Source: an uncultured Sulfurovum sp. (GTDB lineage Bacteria > Campylobacterota > Campylobacteria > Campylobacterales > Sulfurovaceae). From it: a stretch of DNA of 14,882 nucleotides. A model generated the notes under the pieces. That model ran no database searches. It was given only the letters and a program-made list of their open reading frames with translations, and was not told where the DNA came from. The stretch is taken from positions 1-14,882 of the forward strand of contig CAMZLC010000032.1 of NCBI GenBank assembly GCA_947311605.1, given 5' to 3'. The position numbers and the translations under genes were made by a program. Positions 6,232 to 12,929 of this stretch are shown here, in pieces (positions within the stretch are counted from its first letter, which is position 1; every line of letters begins with the position of its first letter).

Positions 6232-6506
6232 TGGCTTGGTTTACGATAGAAGATATCTACGACGATATCGCCAAGGGTGCCTCTCTGGATCGCATCCATC
6301 GGACTTATGGCGGAGAGGAGCTCTATATCCCTGCCCGCAGACCTGACTACAAGGAGCGGATAGTGAAGGCGTTTACGGGATACAACTATGCCGCGCTGGC
6401 ACACACCTACAACACCTCCGAGCGCCATGTCCGTCGCATCATCACAGAGGCCGCAGAGGAGACCAGACCCGCTACGCCCTCGCTTTTTGATGGGGGCAGT
6501 GCCTAA
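6231..6506 (+). CDS. mor: Mor-family transcription activator
   Basis: This 91-residue protein matches the Mor/C activator family. Residues about 5-25 form the N-terminal dimerisation region (IEDIYDDIAKGASLDRI), followed by the family signature YGGEELYIPARRPDY at about 26-40. A helix-turn-helix follows at about 45-72 (YAALAHTYNTSERHVRRI). In Mu, Mor is made at the end of the early operon and activates the middle promoter, leading to late expression. It is shorter than Mu Mor (129 residues), mainly at the N-terminus. The ATG shares a base with the upstream TAA and has GGAGG upstream. A separate C activator was not found, so this may be the only activator for late genes. Its stop lies 2 bp from the stop of the convergent gpG gene. 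Confidence 0.92.
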   Translation: MAWFTIEDIYDDIAKGASLDRIHRTYGGEELYIPARRPDYKERIVKAFTGYNYAALAHTYNTSERHVRRIITEAAEETRPATPSLFDGGSA

Positions 6507-6508
6507 CC

Positions 6509-6949
6509 CTAGACCTCCAGTATCCACGCTCCCAACATCTCCACTATCTCCTCCTGCACACCACTCTCCAGCCCCTGACCCTCGTCTATCGGTATAAACG
6601 GCCGTGCCGGCAGCGTGACGCGATGCCCTCTGCCGGCTTTGCCACCATAATGATGTATCGCAGCATAGATGAGATTGGTGCCTACACTGACCTCGCTCTC
6701 TGTGGGGGTGGAGACAAATGAGCCGCTTAGTGTGCCTGAGTCTATGAGTGTCTTGCCGGAAGCTTTTTTAGAGGGTGTCCACCCCTTGCCAAAAGGCGAG
6801 CGGCTCTCCTCGAAGCTCTGCTCTATGCGGTTTTGGATCGTGTTGCCTATCTCTGCCATCACCGGCTGGAGATGGGCGACTCTGCGCTGGAGGCGTGAGA
6901 GTGTTGCCTGTATCTCTTCGATGCCCTCTATCTCGATGCTGGCTTGCAT
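6509..6949 (-). CDS. Virion morphogenesis protein, Mu gpG-like
   Basis: This 146-residue protein matches the Mu G / Phage_tail_S (virion morphogenesis) family, involved in joining heads and tails. Visible motifs are SPFGKGWTPSK (about 51-61), LIDSGTLSGSF (about 69-79), VGTNLIYAAIHHYGG (about 88-102) and the ending LPARPFIPI. The N-terminus is a predicted helix (IEEIQATLSRLQRRV). The start ATG has GGAGG at 6959-6955 with a 5-base gap. It is the last gene of the leftward head operon, 97 bp after MuF. Its stop at 6511-6509 lies only 2 bp from the Mor stop on the other strand, leaving no room for an intergenic terminator. The 97-bp gap upstream shows no ORF and no clear promoter. Confidence 0.9.
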   Translation of the reverse strand: MQASIEIEGIEEIQATLSRLQRRVAHLQPVMAEIGNTIQNRIEQSFEESRSPFGKGWTPSKKASGKTLIDSGTLSGSFVSTPTESEVSVGTNLIYAAIHHYGGKAGRGHRVTLPARPFIPIDEGQGLESGVQEEIVEMLGAWILEV

Positions 6950-7046
6950 ATTCGCCTCCTTTTTGATATACTATCACTATGACACCAGTAGATTGGGTTG
7001 AGTCTATATTCTGAGTAGTCAGTTATGTCTCAATCAGCCAAGTAAA

Positions 7047-8318
7047 CTACTTTGAACCTTGAGTTGTATTGGTGTCATATATCTTTCCATCATTATACAG
7101 TAGCACTCCCACTCTTTTATTATCCAGTCCTTTTAATTTACTTCTTTTAATGACCGTCCATACAAACGCTCCATCTCGTAAAAGCTTTACCACGACAAAG
7201 ATGTTTTTTCCTTTTTCTTGAAACATCTTTATAAAGTAAAATCTTCTCTTGTAGCTTGAGCCAGTATCTTTTTCATCCGTTGCCCATATCTCTAGTGGTG
7301 TTTCTAGTGTTGGCACAATGTAATGTGCATATCTTTCTCTTGCTTCTGAACGAGGATGATGATTGATGACATGCTCAACAAGTGCCACATCTACGATAGT
7401 TTCAATTATAGGTGTTTTGATGGTTCTGGTCTTTTTGTTGCCCAACAAAACCCTAGATAATGCCTGCACAGCTTCTTTGTTTGTTTTGGATTTTGGTAAC
7501 TCCTTGGGAGATTTATCTAATTTACCTCTGTCTATCTTCGCCAATGATGGCAGTCCATACTCCCTATAGCTTAGTAGAGAGGGCTTTGTTTGTGGGCACG
7601 GCTTTTGCGTGGCATTGTGCTCTTCGCCTTCGAAACATATCCTCATCCCCTCTGTGTCAAAAAAACGGCTGCCCTTTCGCACATCATACCGCCAGTCTGG
7701 GTGTGCGATGTCGTGCAGTGGTGCGCTGAGTTTCTCCTCCCAGCCTCTGCGTGCTATCGCTGCCTTGCTGTAGGCTTGCACGCGGCAGCGGCAGTTCCAG
7801 CCGTTGGGCGGGTAGTGTGTCGCCCAAAAGGGATCGTCTCTGTGTCTGATGATGCCGTGATTTTTGGCATGCTTGGGTCTGACCCTGCTGTCCAGTATCG
7901 CCACATAGCGCAGATAGACAGCGTCTGGCAGCTGATACTGTGCCTGCGCCCTGCCGACATTGTAGGCGACACGGGTGTTGGTGTAGAAGATGTTGCGCAG
8001 TCTCCTGCTACCTACATAGATCTCTTTGACCTCGCCCGTCTTGGGATTGGCTACCTCTGTGCGGCCCCACCAGCCCTTTTGTTTGAGGGTGGGCTTGAGC
8101 TCTTTTTTCCATGCCGCAAAGGATATCCCCTCCCGGCGTGCCCGGATGAGGGAGTCCTGGATATCGCTGAGCAGATCTAGCTCTGTGATCTTGGCGACGG
8201 TGAAGGCTTTGTGGTGTGCCTCATGCATGATCTCGTCATAGTCGAAGTGGCGTTCTGGCTTCTTTTTGCGCAGATAGGCGATCGCCGCACTGGGCTCCTG
8301 ACTCCAGCTAAACCGCAT
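7047..8318 (-). CDS. MuF-like minor head protein with C-terminal nuclease-toxin-like domain
   Basis: The product is 423 residues; GTG at 8321 and ATG at 8318 are adjacent, and the ATG fits AGGA better (7-base gap). Residues about 45-185 are the MuF/gp7 head morphogenesis domain, with RRLRNIFYTNTRVAYNVGRA, LDSRVRPKHAKNHG and HYPPNGWNCRCRV. After a Lys/Ser-rich linker (about 245-290), residues about 290-415 form a separate domain (LVEHVINHHPRSEARERYAH, TPLEIWATDEKD, RRFYFIKMF, FVWTVIKR). Its His-X-Arg-rich opening and beta-strand-rich core resemble the barnase/EndoU/colicin/RelE-like (PBECR) nuclease domains found on MuF toxins. The DNA for this part is AT-rich (hand count 19/60 GC in 7081-7140) against 36/60 at 8101-8160. 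MuF is known to sit in the head; toxin activity here is inferred. No immunity gene is visible beside it. Confidence 0.93.
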   Translation of the reverse strand: MRFSWSQEPSAAIAYLRKKKPERHFDYDEIMHEAHHKAFTVAKITELDLLSDIQDSLIRARREGISFAAWKKELKPTLKQKGWWGRTEVANPKTGEVKEIYVGSRRLRNIFYTNTRVAYNVGRAQAQYQLPDAVYLRYVAILDSRVRPKHAKNHGIIRHRDDPFWATHYPPNGWNCRCRVQAYSKAAIARRGWEEKLSAPLHDIAHPDWRYDVRKGSRFFDTEGMRICFEGEEHNATQKPCPQTKPSLLSYREYGLPSLAKIDRGKLDKSPKELPKSKTNKEAVQALSRVLLGNKKTRTIKTPIIETIVDVALVEHVINHHPRSEARERYAHYIVPTLETPLEIWATDEKDTGSSYKRRFYFIKMFQEKGKNIFVVVKLLRDGAFVWTVIKRSKLKGLDNKRVGVLLYNDGKIYDTNTTQGSK

Positions 8319-9828
8319 CACCCAATCCTGCCAGCTGGGCGTTGGCGATCATACGGGAGAGCAGCCTCTCCAGCATCTCCGTGTCGATCTGCTCATCCTC
8401 CACCAGCAGGGCATAGGCCTCTTCATAGCTGTCGGCCTCCTGGATCGCCTGCAGCAGTCGCTGCGTCAATGCCTCTTCAACCCCTCTTAAATCGCTGTTT
8501 ACGATCTCTGCACTGACGCGATCGAGCGGCTTGAGAGGGGTAGTAGTGTTGTGGTTGTGTTGGTTTGGTCTGCGAGCCGGAGGTGTATAGAGATCGAGGT
8601 CACTAGAGTGGGTATGGTTGTGCTCTGGGGCGGGGGCTTTGGTGACGCCCTTGATGCCAAACTGCTCCTCTATATACGCCGTGGGGATCTCATAGCCGCT
8701 CTGGGTGAGGTTTTTGACCACCTCGGAGTCCTCTTTTTTGTCTCCCTTTTTTTTGACGGTGAAGCGTAGCGTGACCCCTTTGGGGGTAGAGAAGTTGGCG
8801 GTGATGATCTTGTTGAGTAGATCCGTGAGGGTCGCGGCATAGAGGCGTGCATCCAGAGAGAGCTTCTCATAGAGCCGGTTGGCATGCTCTTTGGCCTGGG
8901 CATAGGAGCCTGTGCTGCCAGAGCCGGTCGCCAGCGTCTGCCCGGTGATGAAGAAACTCACCTGCTCATCTATGTAGTGGATAAAGCTGAGGAAGTCCGC
9001 CTTGCTGCCCACCCCTTCGGTGAGCAGTTTGGCATCGACCTCTTTGGGGAAGATCCCCACGGCATTGGAGCGCAGAGAGAGGGCCTGGTAGAGCACATCA
9101 TCCAGCACCTTGGCATCGGCCGTATCTGTAGCGATGATGAGCGGTGGCACCCCTAGAGCGTCAAACCACTGCATATTTGAGGCGATCACCTGATGCTTGA
9201 GTGCGACAAACCAAGCAGCTTTGTATAGAGGAGAGTAGCGTTCTATCTGCTCCGTCTCTGTGCGGTGCAGGTGCAGGAGTATCTTGCGTCTGTCCAGAGT
9301 GCTGATATATCTTTTTTTCTCGTTTTGTGTATAGTAGAGTCCCTGCCTGTCGCTCTGCTTGCTGTGGTCGTAGGCGAAGTATCGCGGGGAGAGCAGCGTG
9401 GGGCGTGGGGCGATCGCTGCCTTGTTGTCCAGCGTCATAGGCTCCCAGACCAGATCCTGCACGCTGAAGCCATATACCAGGGCGGAGCTGAGCTCCTGCA
9501 ACAGTGTGCCTAGGCCTATCTGCTTGAGGTAATCCTCTGCCAGCGCCACCTCCTGCGGCTCTCCCTCGATCTTGTACGGCAGTGTCTGCATCTGATCGCG
9601 TCGCTGTGAGAGTGCGCCTGAGAGGTGTAGGTCTCTCTGCACCATGAGGTCGAAGAGGCGCACTGTCTGGGAGAGGTCATCTCCGGTGAGTATCTCCTTG
9701 ACCTGCTGGATCGTCACGCCTGTCATCGCTTCGCTGCGGTCCTTGATATCCAGCCTGATCTGTCTGTGGGCAGTCGGGGGTGTGGGTTGTCTGTTGTGGG
9801 TCTGTTTTTTCTTCCAAAACCTAAGCAT
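8308..9828 (-). CDS. Portal protein, Mu gp29-like (DUF935)
   Basis: This 506-residue protein should form the dodecameric portal ring through which DNA enters and leaves the head. DUF935-type features are GALSQRRDQMQTLPYKIEG (about 72-90), a conserved LVYGFSVQDLVWEP stretch (about 118-131), and FITGQTLATGSGSTGSYAQA further on. The C-terminal part has a His/Asn/Pro-rich low-complexity linker (EHNHTHSSDLDL, RRPNQHNHNTTTP), then a helical domain. The start ATG at 9828 has AGGAG with a 5-base gap. A longer frame upstream to 9903 is open but overlaps the TerL end and lacks a ribosome site. Its start overlaps the TerL stop by 8 bp and its stop overlaps MuF by 11 bp, so the three genes form a coupled packaging operon. 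Confidence 0.94.
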   Translation of the reverse strand: MLRFWKKKQTHNRQPTPPTAHRQIRLDIKDRSEAMTGVTIQQVKEILTGDDLSQTVRLFDLMVQRDLHLSGALSQRRDQMQTLPYKIEGEPQEVALAEDYLKQIGLGTLLQELSSALVYGFSVQDLVWEPMTLDNKAAIAPRPTLLSPRYFAYDHSKQSDRQGLYYTQNEKKRYISTLDRRKILLHLHRTETEQIERYSPLYKAAWFVALKHQVIASNMQWFDALGVPPLIIATDTADAKVLDDVLYQALSLRSNAVGIFPKEVDAKLLTEGVGSKADFLSFIHYIDEQVSFFITGQTLATGSGSTGSYAQAKEHANRLYEKLSLDARLYAATLTDLLNKIITANFSTPKGVTLRFTVKKKGDKKEDSEVVKNLTQSGYEIPTAYIEEQFGIKGVTKAPAPEHNHTHSSDLDLYTPPARRPNQHNHNTTTPLKPLDRVSAEIVNSDLRGVEEALTQRLLQAIQEADSYEEAYALLVEDEQIDTEMLERLLSRMIANAQLAGLGDAV

Positions 9829-11404
9829 ATCTACTCCTACTGTGTAAAAATTTGTAGCGGCTGTTTTCGACAGCACGCCGGATCGCCCGATAGTCTGCCA
9901 CACTCACCCCGCTGAAGCTGCGGTGTGCCATCTCCAGCGTGTCCAGCAGGTCATCGTGGGCGGCCTTGGGGTAGGTGTCCAGCTCCTCTTTGAGCAGGTA
10001 GTCGTGCTGGTGGATGAGGATCGTCTCGTCCCTCACCAGCGGTGCCATCGCCTCGATGCGTAGCTCCTTGGGGGCGGTGTTGTTGTAGGTGATGACAGGG
10101 ATATGGATGTCATGACTGCGGGCAAAGAGCTTGATCGTGTCTTTGTAAAACTCCTGAAACGCCACCGTCTCTATCGCCAGTGTCACCGGTTTGCCGGTGC
10201 GTTTGAGCTCCAGATAGAGCTCTATGATCTTGGGGATCATATCTATGGCAGGGATCTTGTAGCCCTTGATGCGCGCATAGAGCTTTTTGCTCTCTTTGTG
10301 GTAGCCCAGGTAGCCTATGCCGAAGTAGTCACCCTTTTTGCTCTTGCCCAGGCTGGGGTCTACTGCGATGTAGTAAGCATCACACTTGGGGCTCTCGCTA
10401 TACTCTGTATAGCCGCCGAAGATCAGCTTCTCCTGGGTGATGGGCGTATTTTGCAGCTCGGACATAAAGGCGTCTATATCCTCAAAATACTCCATCATCA
10501 CCTCAAAGAGATCAATCTGGTCATCATCCAGCTGTGCCTCATAGTCATAATAGCGCTTGCGTGCCTCATAGCGTCTGCGTGCCTCGTCTGGAGAGAGGGT
10601 ATAGAGCTGCTCCCACGCCTCCCTGTTGCGAGGGAAGCGGATGACCAGCGGGAAGCTCCGATGGTAGAAGTCCTTACGCTTGGAGATGCGCGAGAGCACG
10701 GAGTCGTGATGCAGTATCGTGCCGATGACGATGAGGATATAGGGCTTCTTGCGTGCGGGCAGCTTGAGGATGGCTTTTTTGAACCAGTTGTAGAGTTTGT
10801 CTCTTTGTCGCTTGGATTCGACATTCTCGTCATTCTCTATATCATCCAGGATGATGAGATCGGGGCGGAAGCTGAGGAAGTTGGCACCCCTGATACGCTT
10901 GCCTGCACCGTAGCACTTGATCTTGACCAATCCTACCGGTGCTTTGACGATCACCTCCTCCTCTGCCCATTTGAATCCAGGGGATATCTCAAAGTCGTAG
11001 GCGTAGCTTTTGTTCTCCTCGATCTCTGTTTTGATGAACTCGAGGTTGCCTTTGGCTACCTCTATAGTATCTGAGAGTAGCACAGTGAAACGCGTCTCAC
11101 CCTTGGCGATCTTCCAGAGGATGTAGAGCCTGGCGATGACTGTGGATTTGGCCGCCCCTCTGTAGGCTTCCAGCTCTATCTTTTTGTGCTTCTTTGCCAG
11201 GCGGTCGAGGTCTTGGTGGACGAAGCGGCGAAACGCAGAGCTCTCCTCTGTCGCTGCGTCGATATGGTGGGCCATATAAGTACGGATAAAGTACCAGAAG
11301 TTACGCTTGGCTTTGGCCACCCTGGGGGCTTTGTCTCCTCGTGCGAGCTGCGGCAGGCTTTTGAGATAGCGCCTCAGCTCCTCCTGTTGTGCTTTGTCCC
11401 ACAT
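9821..11404 (-). CDS. Large terminase subunit, Mu gp28-like (TerL)
   Basis: This 527-residue protein should power DNA packaging and cut the genome in headful packaging. The ATPase has the Walker A variant YRGAAKST (81-88) and Walker B LIILDDIE (183-190), with a coupling-type motif at VIGT (226-229). The RNase H-like nuclease domain shows YIAVDPSLG (D349), LAIETVAFQ (E412) and AHDDLLDTLEMA (D484/D485), an acidic triad as in other TerLs. Length is usual for the family. The ATG is 3 bases after a weak AGG; GGGG lies 6 bases upstream. It follows a 75-bp gap after the small terminase that carries a phased GTTTAAA repeat. Its stop overlaps the portal start. Confidence 0.95.
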   Translation of the reverse strand: MWDKAQQEELRRYLKSLPQLARGDKAPRVAKAKRNFWYFIRTYMAHHIDAATEESSAFRRFVHQDLDRLAKKHKKIELEAYRGAAKSTVIARLYILWKIAKGETRFTVLLSDTIEVAKGNLEFIKTEIEENKSYAYDFEISPGFKWAEEEVIVKAPVGLVKIKCYGAGKRIRGANFLSFRPDLIILDDIENDENVESKRQRDKLYNWFKKAILKLPARKKPYILIVIGTILHHDSVLSRISKRKDFYHRSFPLVIRFPRNREAWEQLYTLSPDEARRRYEARKRYYDYEAQLDDDQIDLFEVMMEYFEDIDAFMSELQNTPITQEKLIFGGYTEYSESPKCDAYYIAVDPSLGKSKKGDYFGIGYLGYHKESKKLYARIKGYKIPAIDMIPKIIELYLELKRTGKPVTLAIETVAFQEFYKDTIKLFARSHDIHIPVITYNNTAPKELRIEAMAPLVRDETILIHQHDYLLKEELDTYPKAAHDDLLDTLEMAHRSFSGVSVADYRAIRRAVENSRYKFLHSRSRYA

Positions 11405-11414
11405 CCTAAACCCC

Positions 11415-11452
11415 GTTTAAACTATGTTTAAATTCGTTCAAAAGCGTTTAAC
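11415..11452. repeat. Four helically phased GTTTAAA-type repeats between TerS-like and TerL
   Basis: GTTTAAA at 11415 and 11426, GTTCAAA at 11436 and GTTTAAC at 11446 lie 11, 10 and 10 bp apart, so all face the same side of the helix. They are followed by seven T (11453-11459), read as an A-tract on the minus strand. They fill most of the 74-bp gap between the two terminase genes. The spacing fits a protein array, such as a small-terminase pac or regulator site, or a bend. An A-rich leader upstream of the TerL start is the mundane alternative. Confidence 0.6.
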
Positions 11453-11478
11453 TTTTTTTGGACGACCCTCAGCATACC

Positions 11479-11964
11479 TTAGCCCTTGATCGTGCTCAAA
11501 ACACGCTCTATGATGAGATCATGATTTTCACTGAGCCACTGCACTACTGCTTCGTGCTGCTGCTCGATAGCGAGCTGAGAGAGGGTGTAGATCGCCTCAG
11601 AGGCTCCGGCGGCTTTGGCACCTTTGGTATCTGCTTTGCCCGGCTGCTTGATCTTGTAGTAGGCATTGACAAACTTGGTTAGTATCTCCAGCCGCTTGGC
11701 AGGATTCTCCTCCGTCTCTAGATCTTTCATCGCATTTTCGAAGTTGAGAATTAGCGTGCCCATGAAGCGTTTTTCACTCTCATCCGTGCTCTTGGCAGAG
11801 GTCTGCTTGAGATAGCGCAGCTCATCCCAGTCGATCCCATTTTGTAGATCGGCGCTGCGGTAGGTGTAGATCGTGGTGCGCGTCAGCCCCAGTGTTGTGG
11901 CGATATCGGTGATATTGTGCCCCTGGGCGTAGAGCTGTTTGGCTCTCTCTGTTTTGCTGCTCAT
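11479..11964 (-). CDS. Small terminase-like HTH protein, Mu gp27 position (DUF1804-like)
   Basis: This 161-residue protein lies directly before TerL, where Mu carries gp27, the likely small terminase. Residues about 5-34 form a Hin/IS-type helix-turn-helix (AKQLYAQGHNITDIATTLGL, then TRTTIYTYR), followed by GIDWDELRYLK, which fits the DUF1804-type pattern of HTH plus a WD motif. The rest is helical, with a long segment (NPAKRLEILTKFVNAYYKI) and a Gly/Ala-rich linker, suited to oligomerisation. The chosen ATG at 11964 has GGAGG 9 bases upstream; another ATG at 11994 has no ribosome site. By analogy it recognises pac DNA and stimulates TerL. It is the first gene of the leftward operon, opposite the capsid operon, across the promoter region 11965-12121. 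Confidence 0.75.
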   Translation of the reverse strand: MSSKTERAKQLYAQGHNITDIATTLGLTRTTIYTYRSADLQNGIDWDELRYLKQTSAKSTDESEKRFMGTLILNFENAMKDLETEENPAKRLEILTKFVNAYYKIKQPGKADTKGAKAAGASEAIYTLSQLAIEQQHEAVVQWLSENHDLIIERVLSTIKG

Positions 11965-12022
11965 GGGTATCTGCCTCCGTGTTTGTTTGGGCATAGTCTA
12001 CCGCACTGCGCAGGCTATCTAT

Positions 12023-12089
12023 ATAGTAGAGGACACCATGACGGTTAGGGGTGCTGTCCCCATCATGTGGCAGTGAGAGCCTCTATAAT
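12023..12089. promoter_or_regulatory. Divergent late promoter region with central dyad
   Basis: Rightward, TATAAT at 12084-12089 is a perfect -10 but has no -35 match (CATCAT at the expected place). Leftward, TACTAT at 12028-12023 is a plausible -10, also without a good -35. The two hexamers face away from each other. Between them lies a dyad, GGGG-N6-CCCC at 12048-12061, and an overlapping CATGA/TCATG pair (12037-12041 and 12063-12067). The dyad centre is about 40 bases upstream of each predicted start, where Mor/C-family activators bind. An activator-dependent pair of promoters is therefore likely, with Mor as the candidate; binding is inferred. Confidence 0.6.
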
Positions 12090-12121
12090 GGCAGCATCCA
12101 AACCTACCACAAGGAGTCTCT

Positions 12122-12928
12122 ATGAGGCAATACAACAGCGAGGAGAGCACACCGCACTACGGCAGCATCCTCGCACTCAACGCACAGGCGGCCGACGCCA
12201 CAGAGGAGAAGATCCGCATCTCTCCCGTGGGAGAGGTCAAGGGAGTAGATGGCAGAAGCTACCGCGTCGATGCCCAGAGCGTCATCCGTCGCACACAGGA
12301 GCTCACTGTGGATATCGTGCTCAATGTCAACCACGGCTGGGATACCTACGGCGGCAAGGCGGCAGGCTGGTTTGACATCGGCACGCTGGAGGAGAGAGAG
12401 GATGGGATCTATGCCGCTCTCTCTGCGACCTCTATCGGCACCGAGCTGATCTCGGAGCGGCTCTTCAGATACCTCTCCCCAGAGTATATCGTCGCACGGG
12501 ACAGCCACGGCACTATGGAGGTGCTCACTCTGGCGGGGGTCGGTCTGGTCAACAAGCCAAACCTGCTCGATGAAGCACTCAACAAAACAGAAAACAAGGA
12601 GACACCTATGCCACAAAAAGAGACAGCCGCTACCCCTACTGCAGCGCAGATCACCACCCTGCAAGAGGACAATGCCAGACTCGCCAAAGCACTACAGACC
12701 AACAAGATTGACACCGCCATCACCGCCGGACAGCTGATGCCCGCCAAAAAAGCCTTTGCCCTACAACTAAACGGGAAGATGCTTGAGGACTACCTCTCCA
12801 CTGAGGCAGAGAGCATGAAGCAGCTCGGAGAGCAGCTCGCCCCAGAGGGCACCCAAGAGCACAACCACATCACCCCGGAAGAGGCGGCAGTCGCTGCACA
12901 GCTGGGTATGACAGAGGAGGACCACTAA
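12122..12928 (+). CDS. Mu I-like capsid maturation protease (with C-terminal scaffold)
   Basis: This 268-residue protein should cleave and release scaffold during head assembly. Residues about 1-150 are the protease domain: a beta-rich start (EEKIRISPVGEVKGVDG), NVNHGWDTYGGKAAGWF with a conserved His (H71) and AAGW, RYLSPEY at 116-122, and GVGLVNKPN near 139-147, matching the Mu I family. Residues 163-268 are a charged, helical, Gln/Glu-rich scaffold region (ETAATPTAAQ, then a coiled coil and EEAAVAAQLG). The start ATG has AAGGAG at 12111-12116 with a 5-base gap. A second in-frame start at 12608 has its own strong ribosome site and would make the scaffold alone. It is the first gene of the rightward capsid operon. 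Confidence 0.92.
   Translation: MRQYNSEESTPHYGSILALNAQAADATEEKIRISPVGEVKGVDGRSYRVDAQSVIRRTQELTVDIVLNVNHGWDTYGGKAAGWFDIGTLEEREDGIYAALSATSIGTELISERLFRYLSPEYIVARDSHGTMEVLTLAGVGLVNKPNLLDEALNKTENKETPMPQKETAATPTAAQITTLQEDNARLAKALQTNKIDTAITAGQLMPAKKAFALQLNGKMLEDYLSTEAESMKQLGEQLAPEGTQEHNHITPEEAAVAAQLGMTEEDH
12608..12928 (+). CDS. Nested scaffold protein, Mu Z-like (internal start of the protease gene)
   Basis: Codon 163 of the protease gene is an ATG preceded by AAGGAG at 12596-12601 with a 6-base gap, stronger than needed for a random internal Met. From there a 106-residue protein (MPQKETAATPTAAQITTLQ and on) would be made. It lacks the protease domain and consists of a coiled coil and an acidic tail. 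In Mu, gene Z lies inside I and makes the scaffold in the same way. Making more scaffold than protease would be the expected result. It is listed separately as an overlapping feature; its existence is inferred from the ribosome site and the Mu precedent. Confidence 0.7.
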   Translation: MPQKETAATPTAAQITTLQEDNARLAKALQTNKIDTAITAGQLMPAKKAFALQLNGKMLEDYLSTEAESMKQLGEQLAPEGTQEHNHITPEEAAVAAQLGMTEEDH

Positions 12929-12929
12929 C

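Noticed and set aside
10103..11074. A 323-residue plus-strand open frame inside the terminase region
   Set aside because: It is antisense to TerL, which has clear ATPase and nuclease motifs. It has no ribosome site and a composition typical of a mirror frame.
10000..11404. Variant Walker A motif (YRGAAKST) in TerL as a sign of inactivation
   Set aside because: Terminase Walker A motifs commonly vary, and forms with R-G-x-A-K-S-T occur. Lys and Ser/Thr are intact and the other motifs are complete.
11965..11994. Upstream ATG of the small terminase-like gene (10 extra residues)
   Set aside because: It has no ribosome site. The ATG at 11964 has GGAGG upstream and starts near the HTH.
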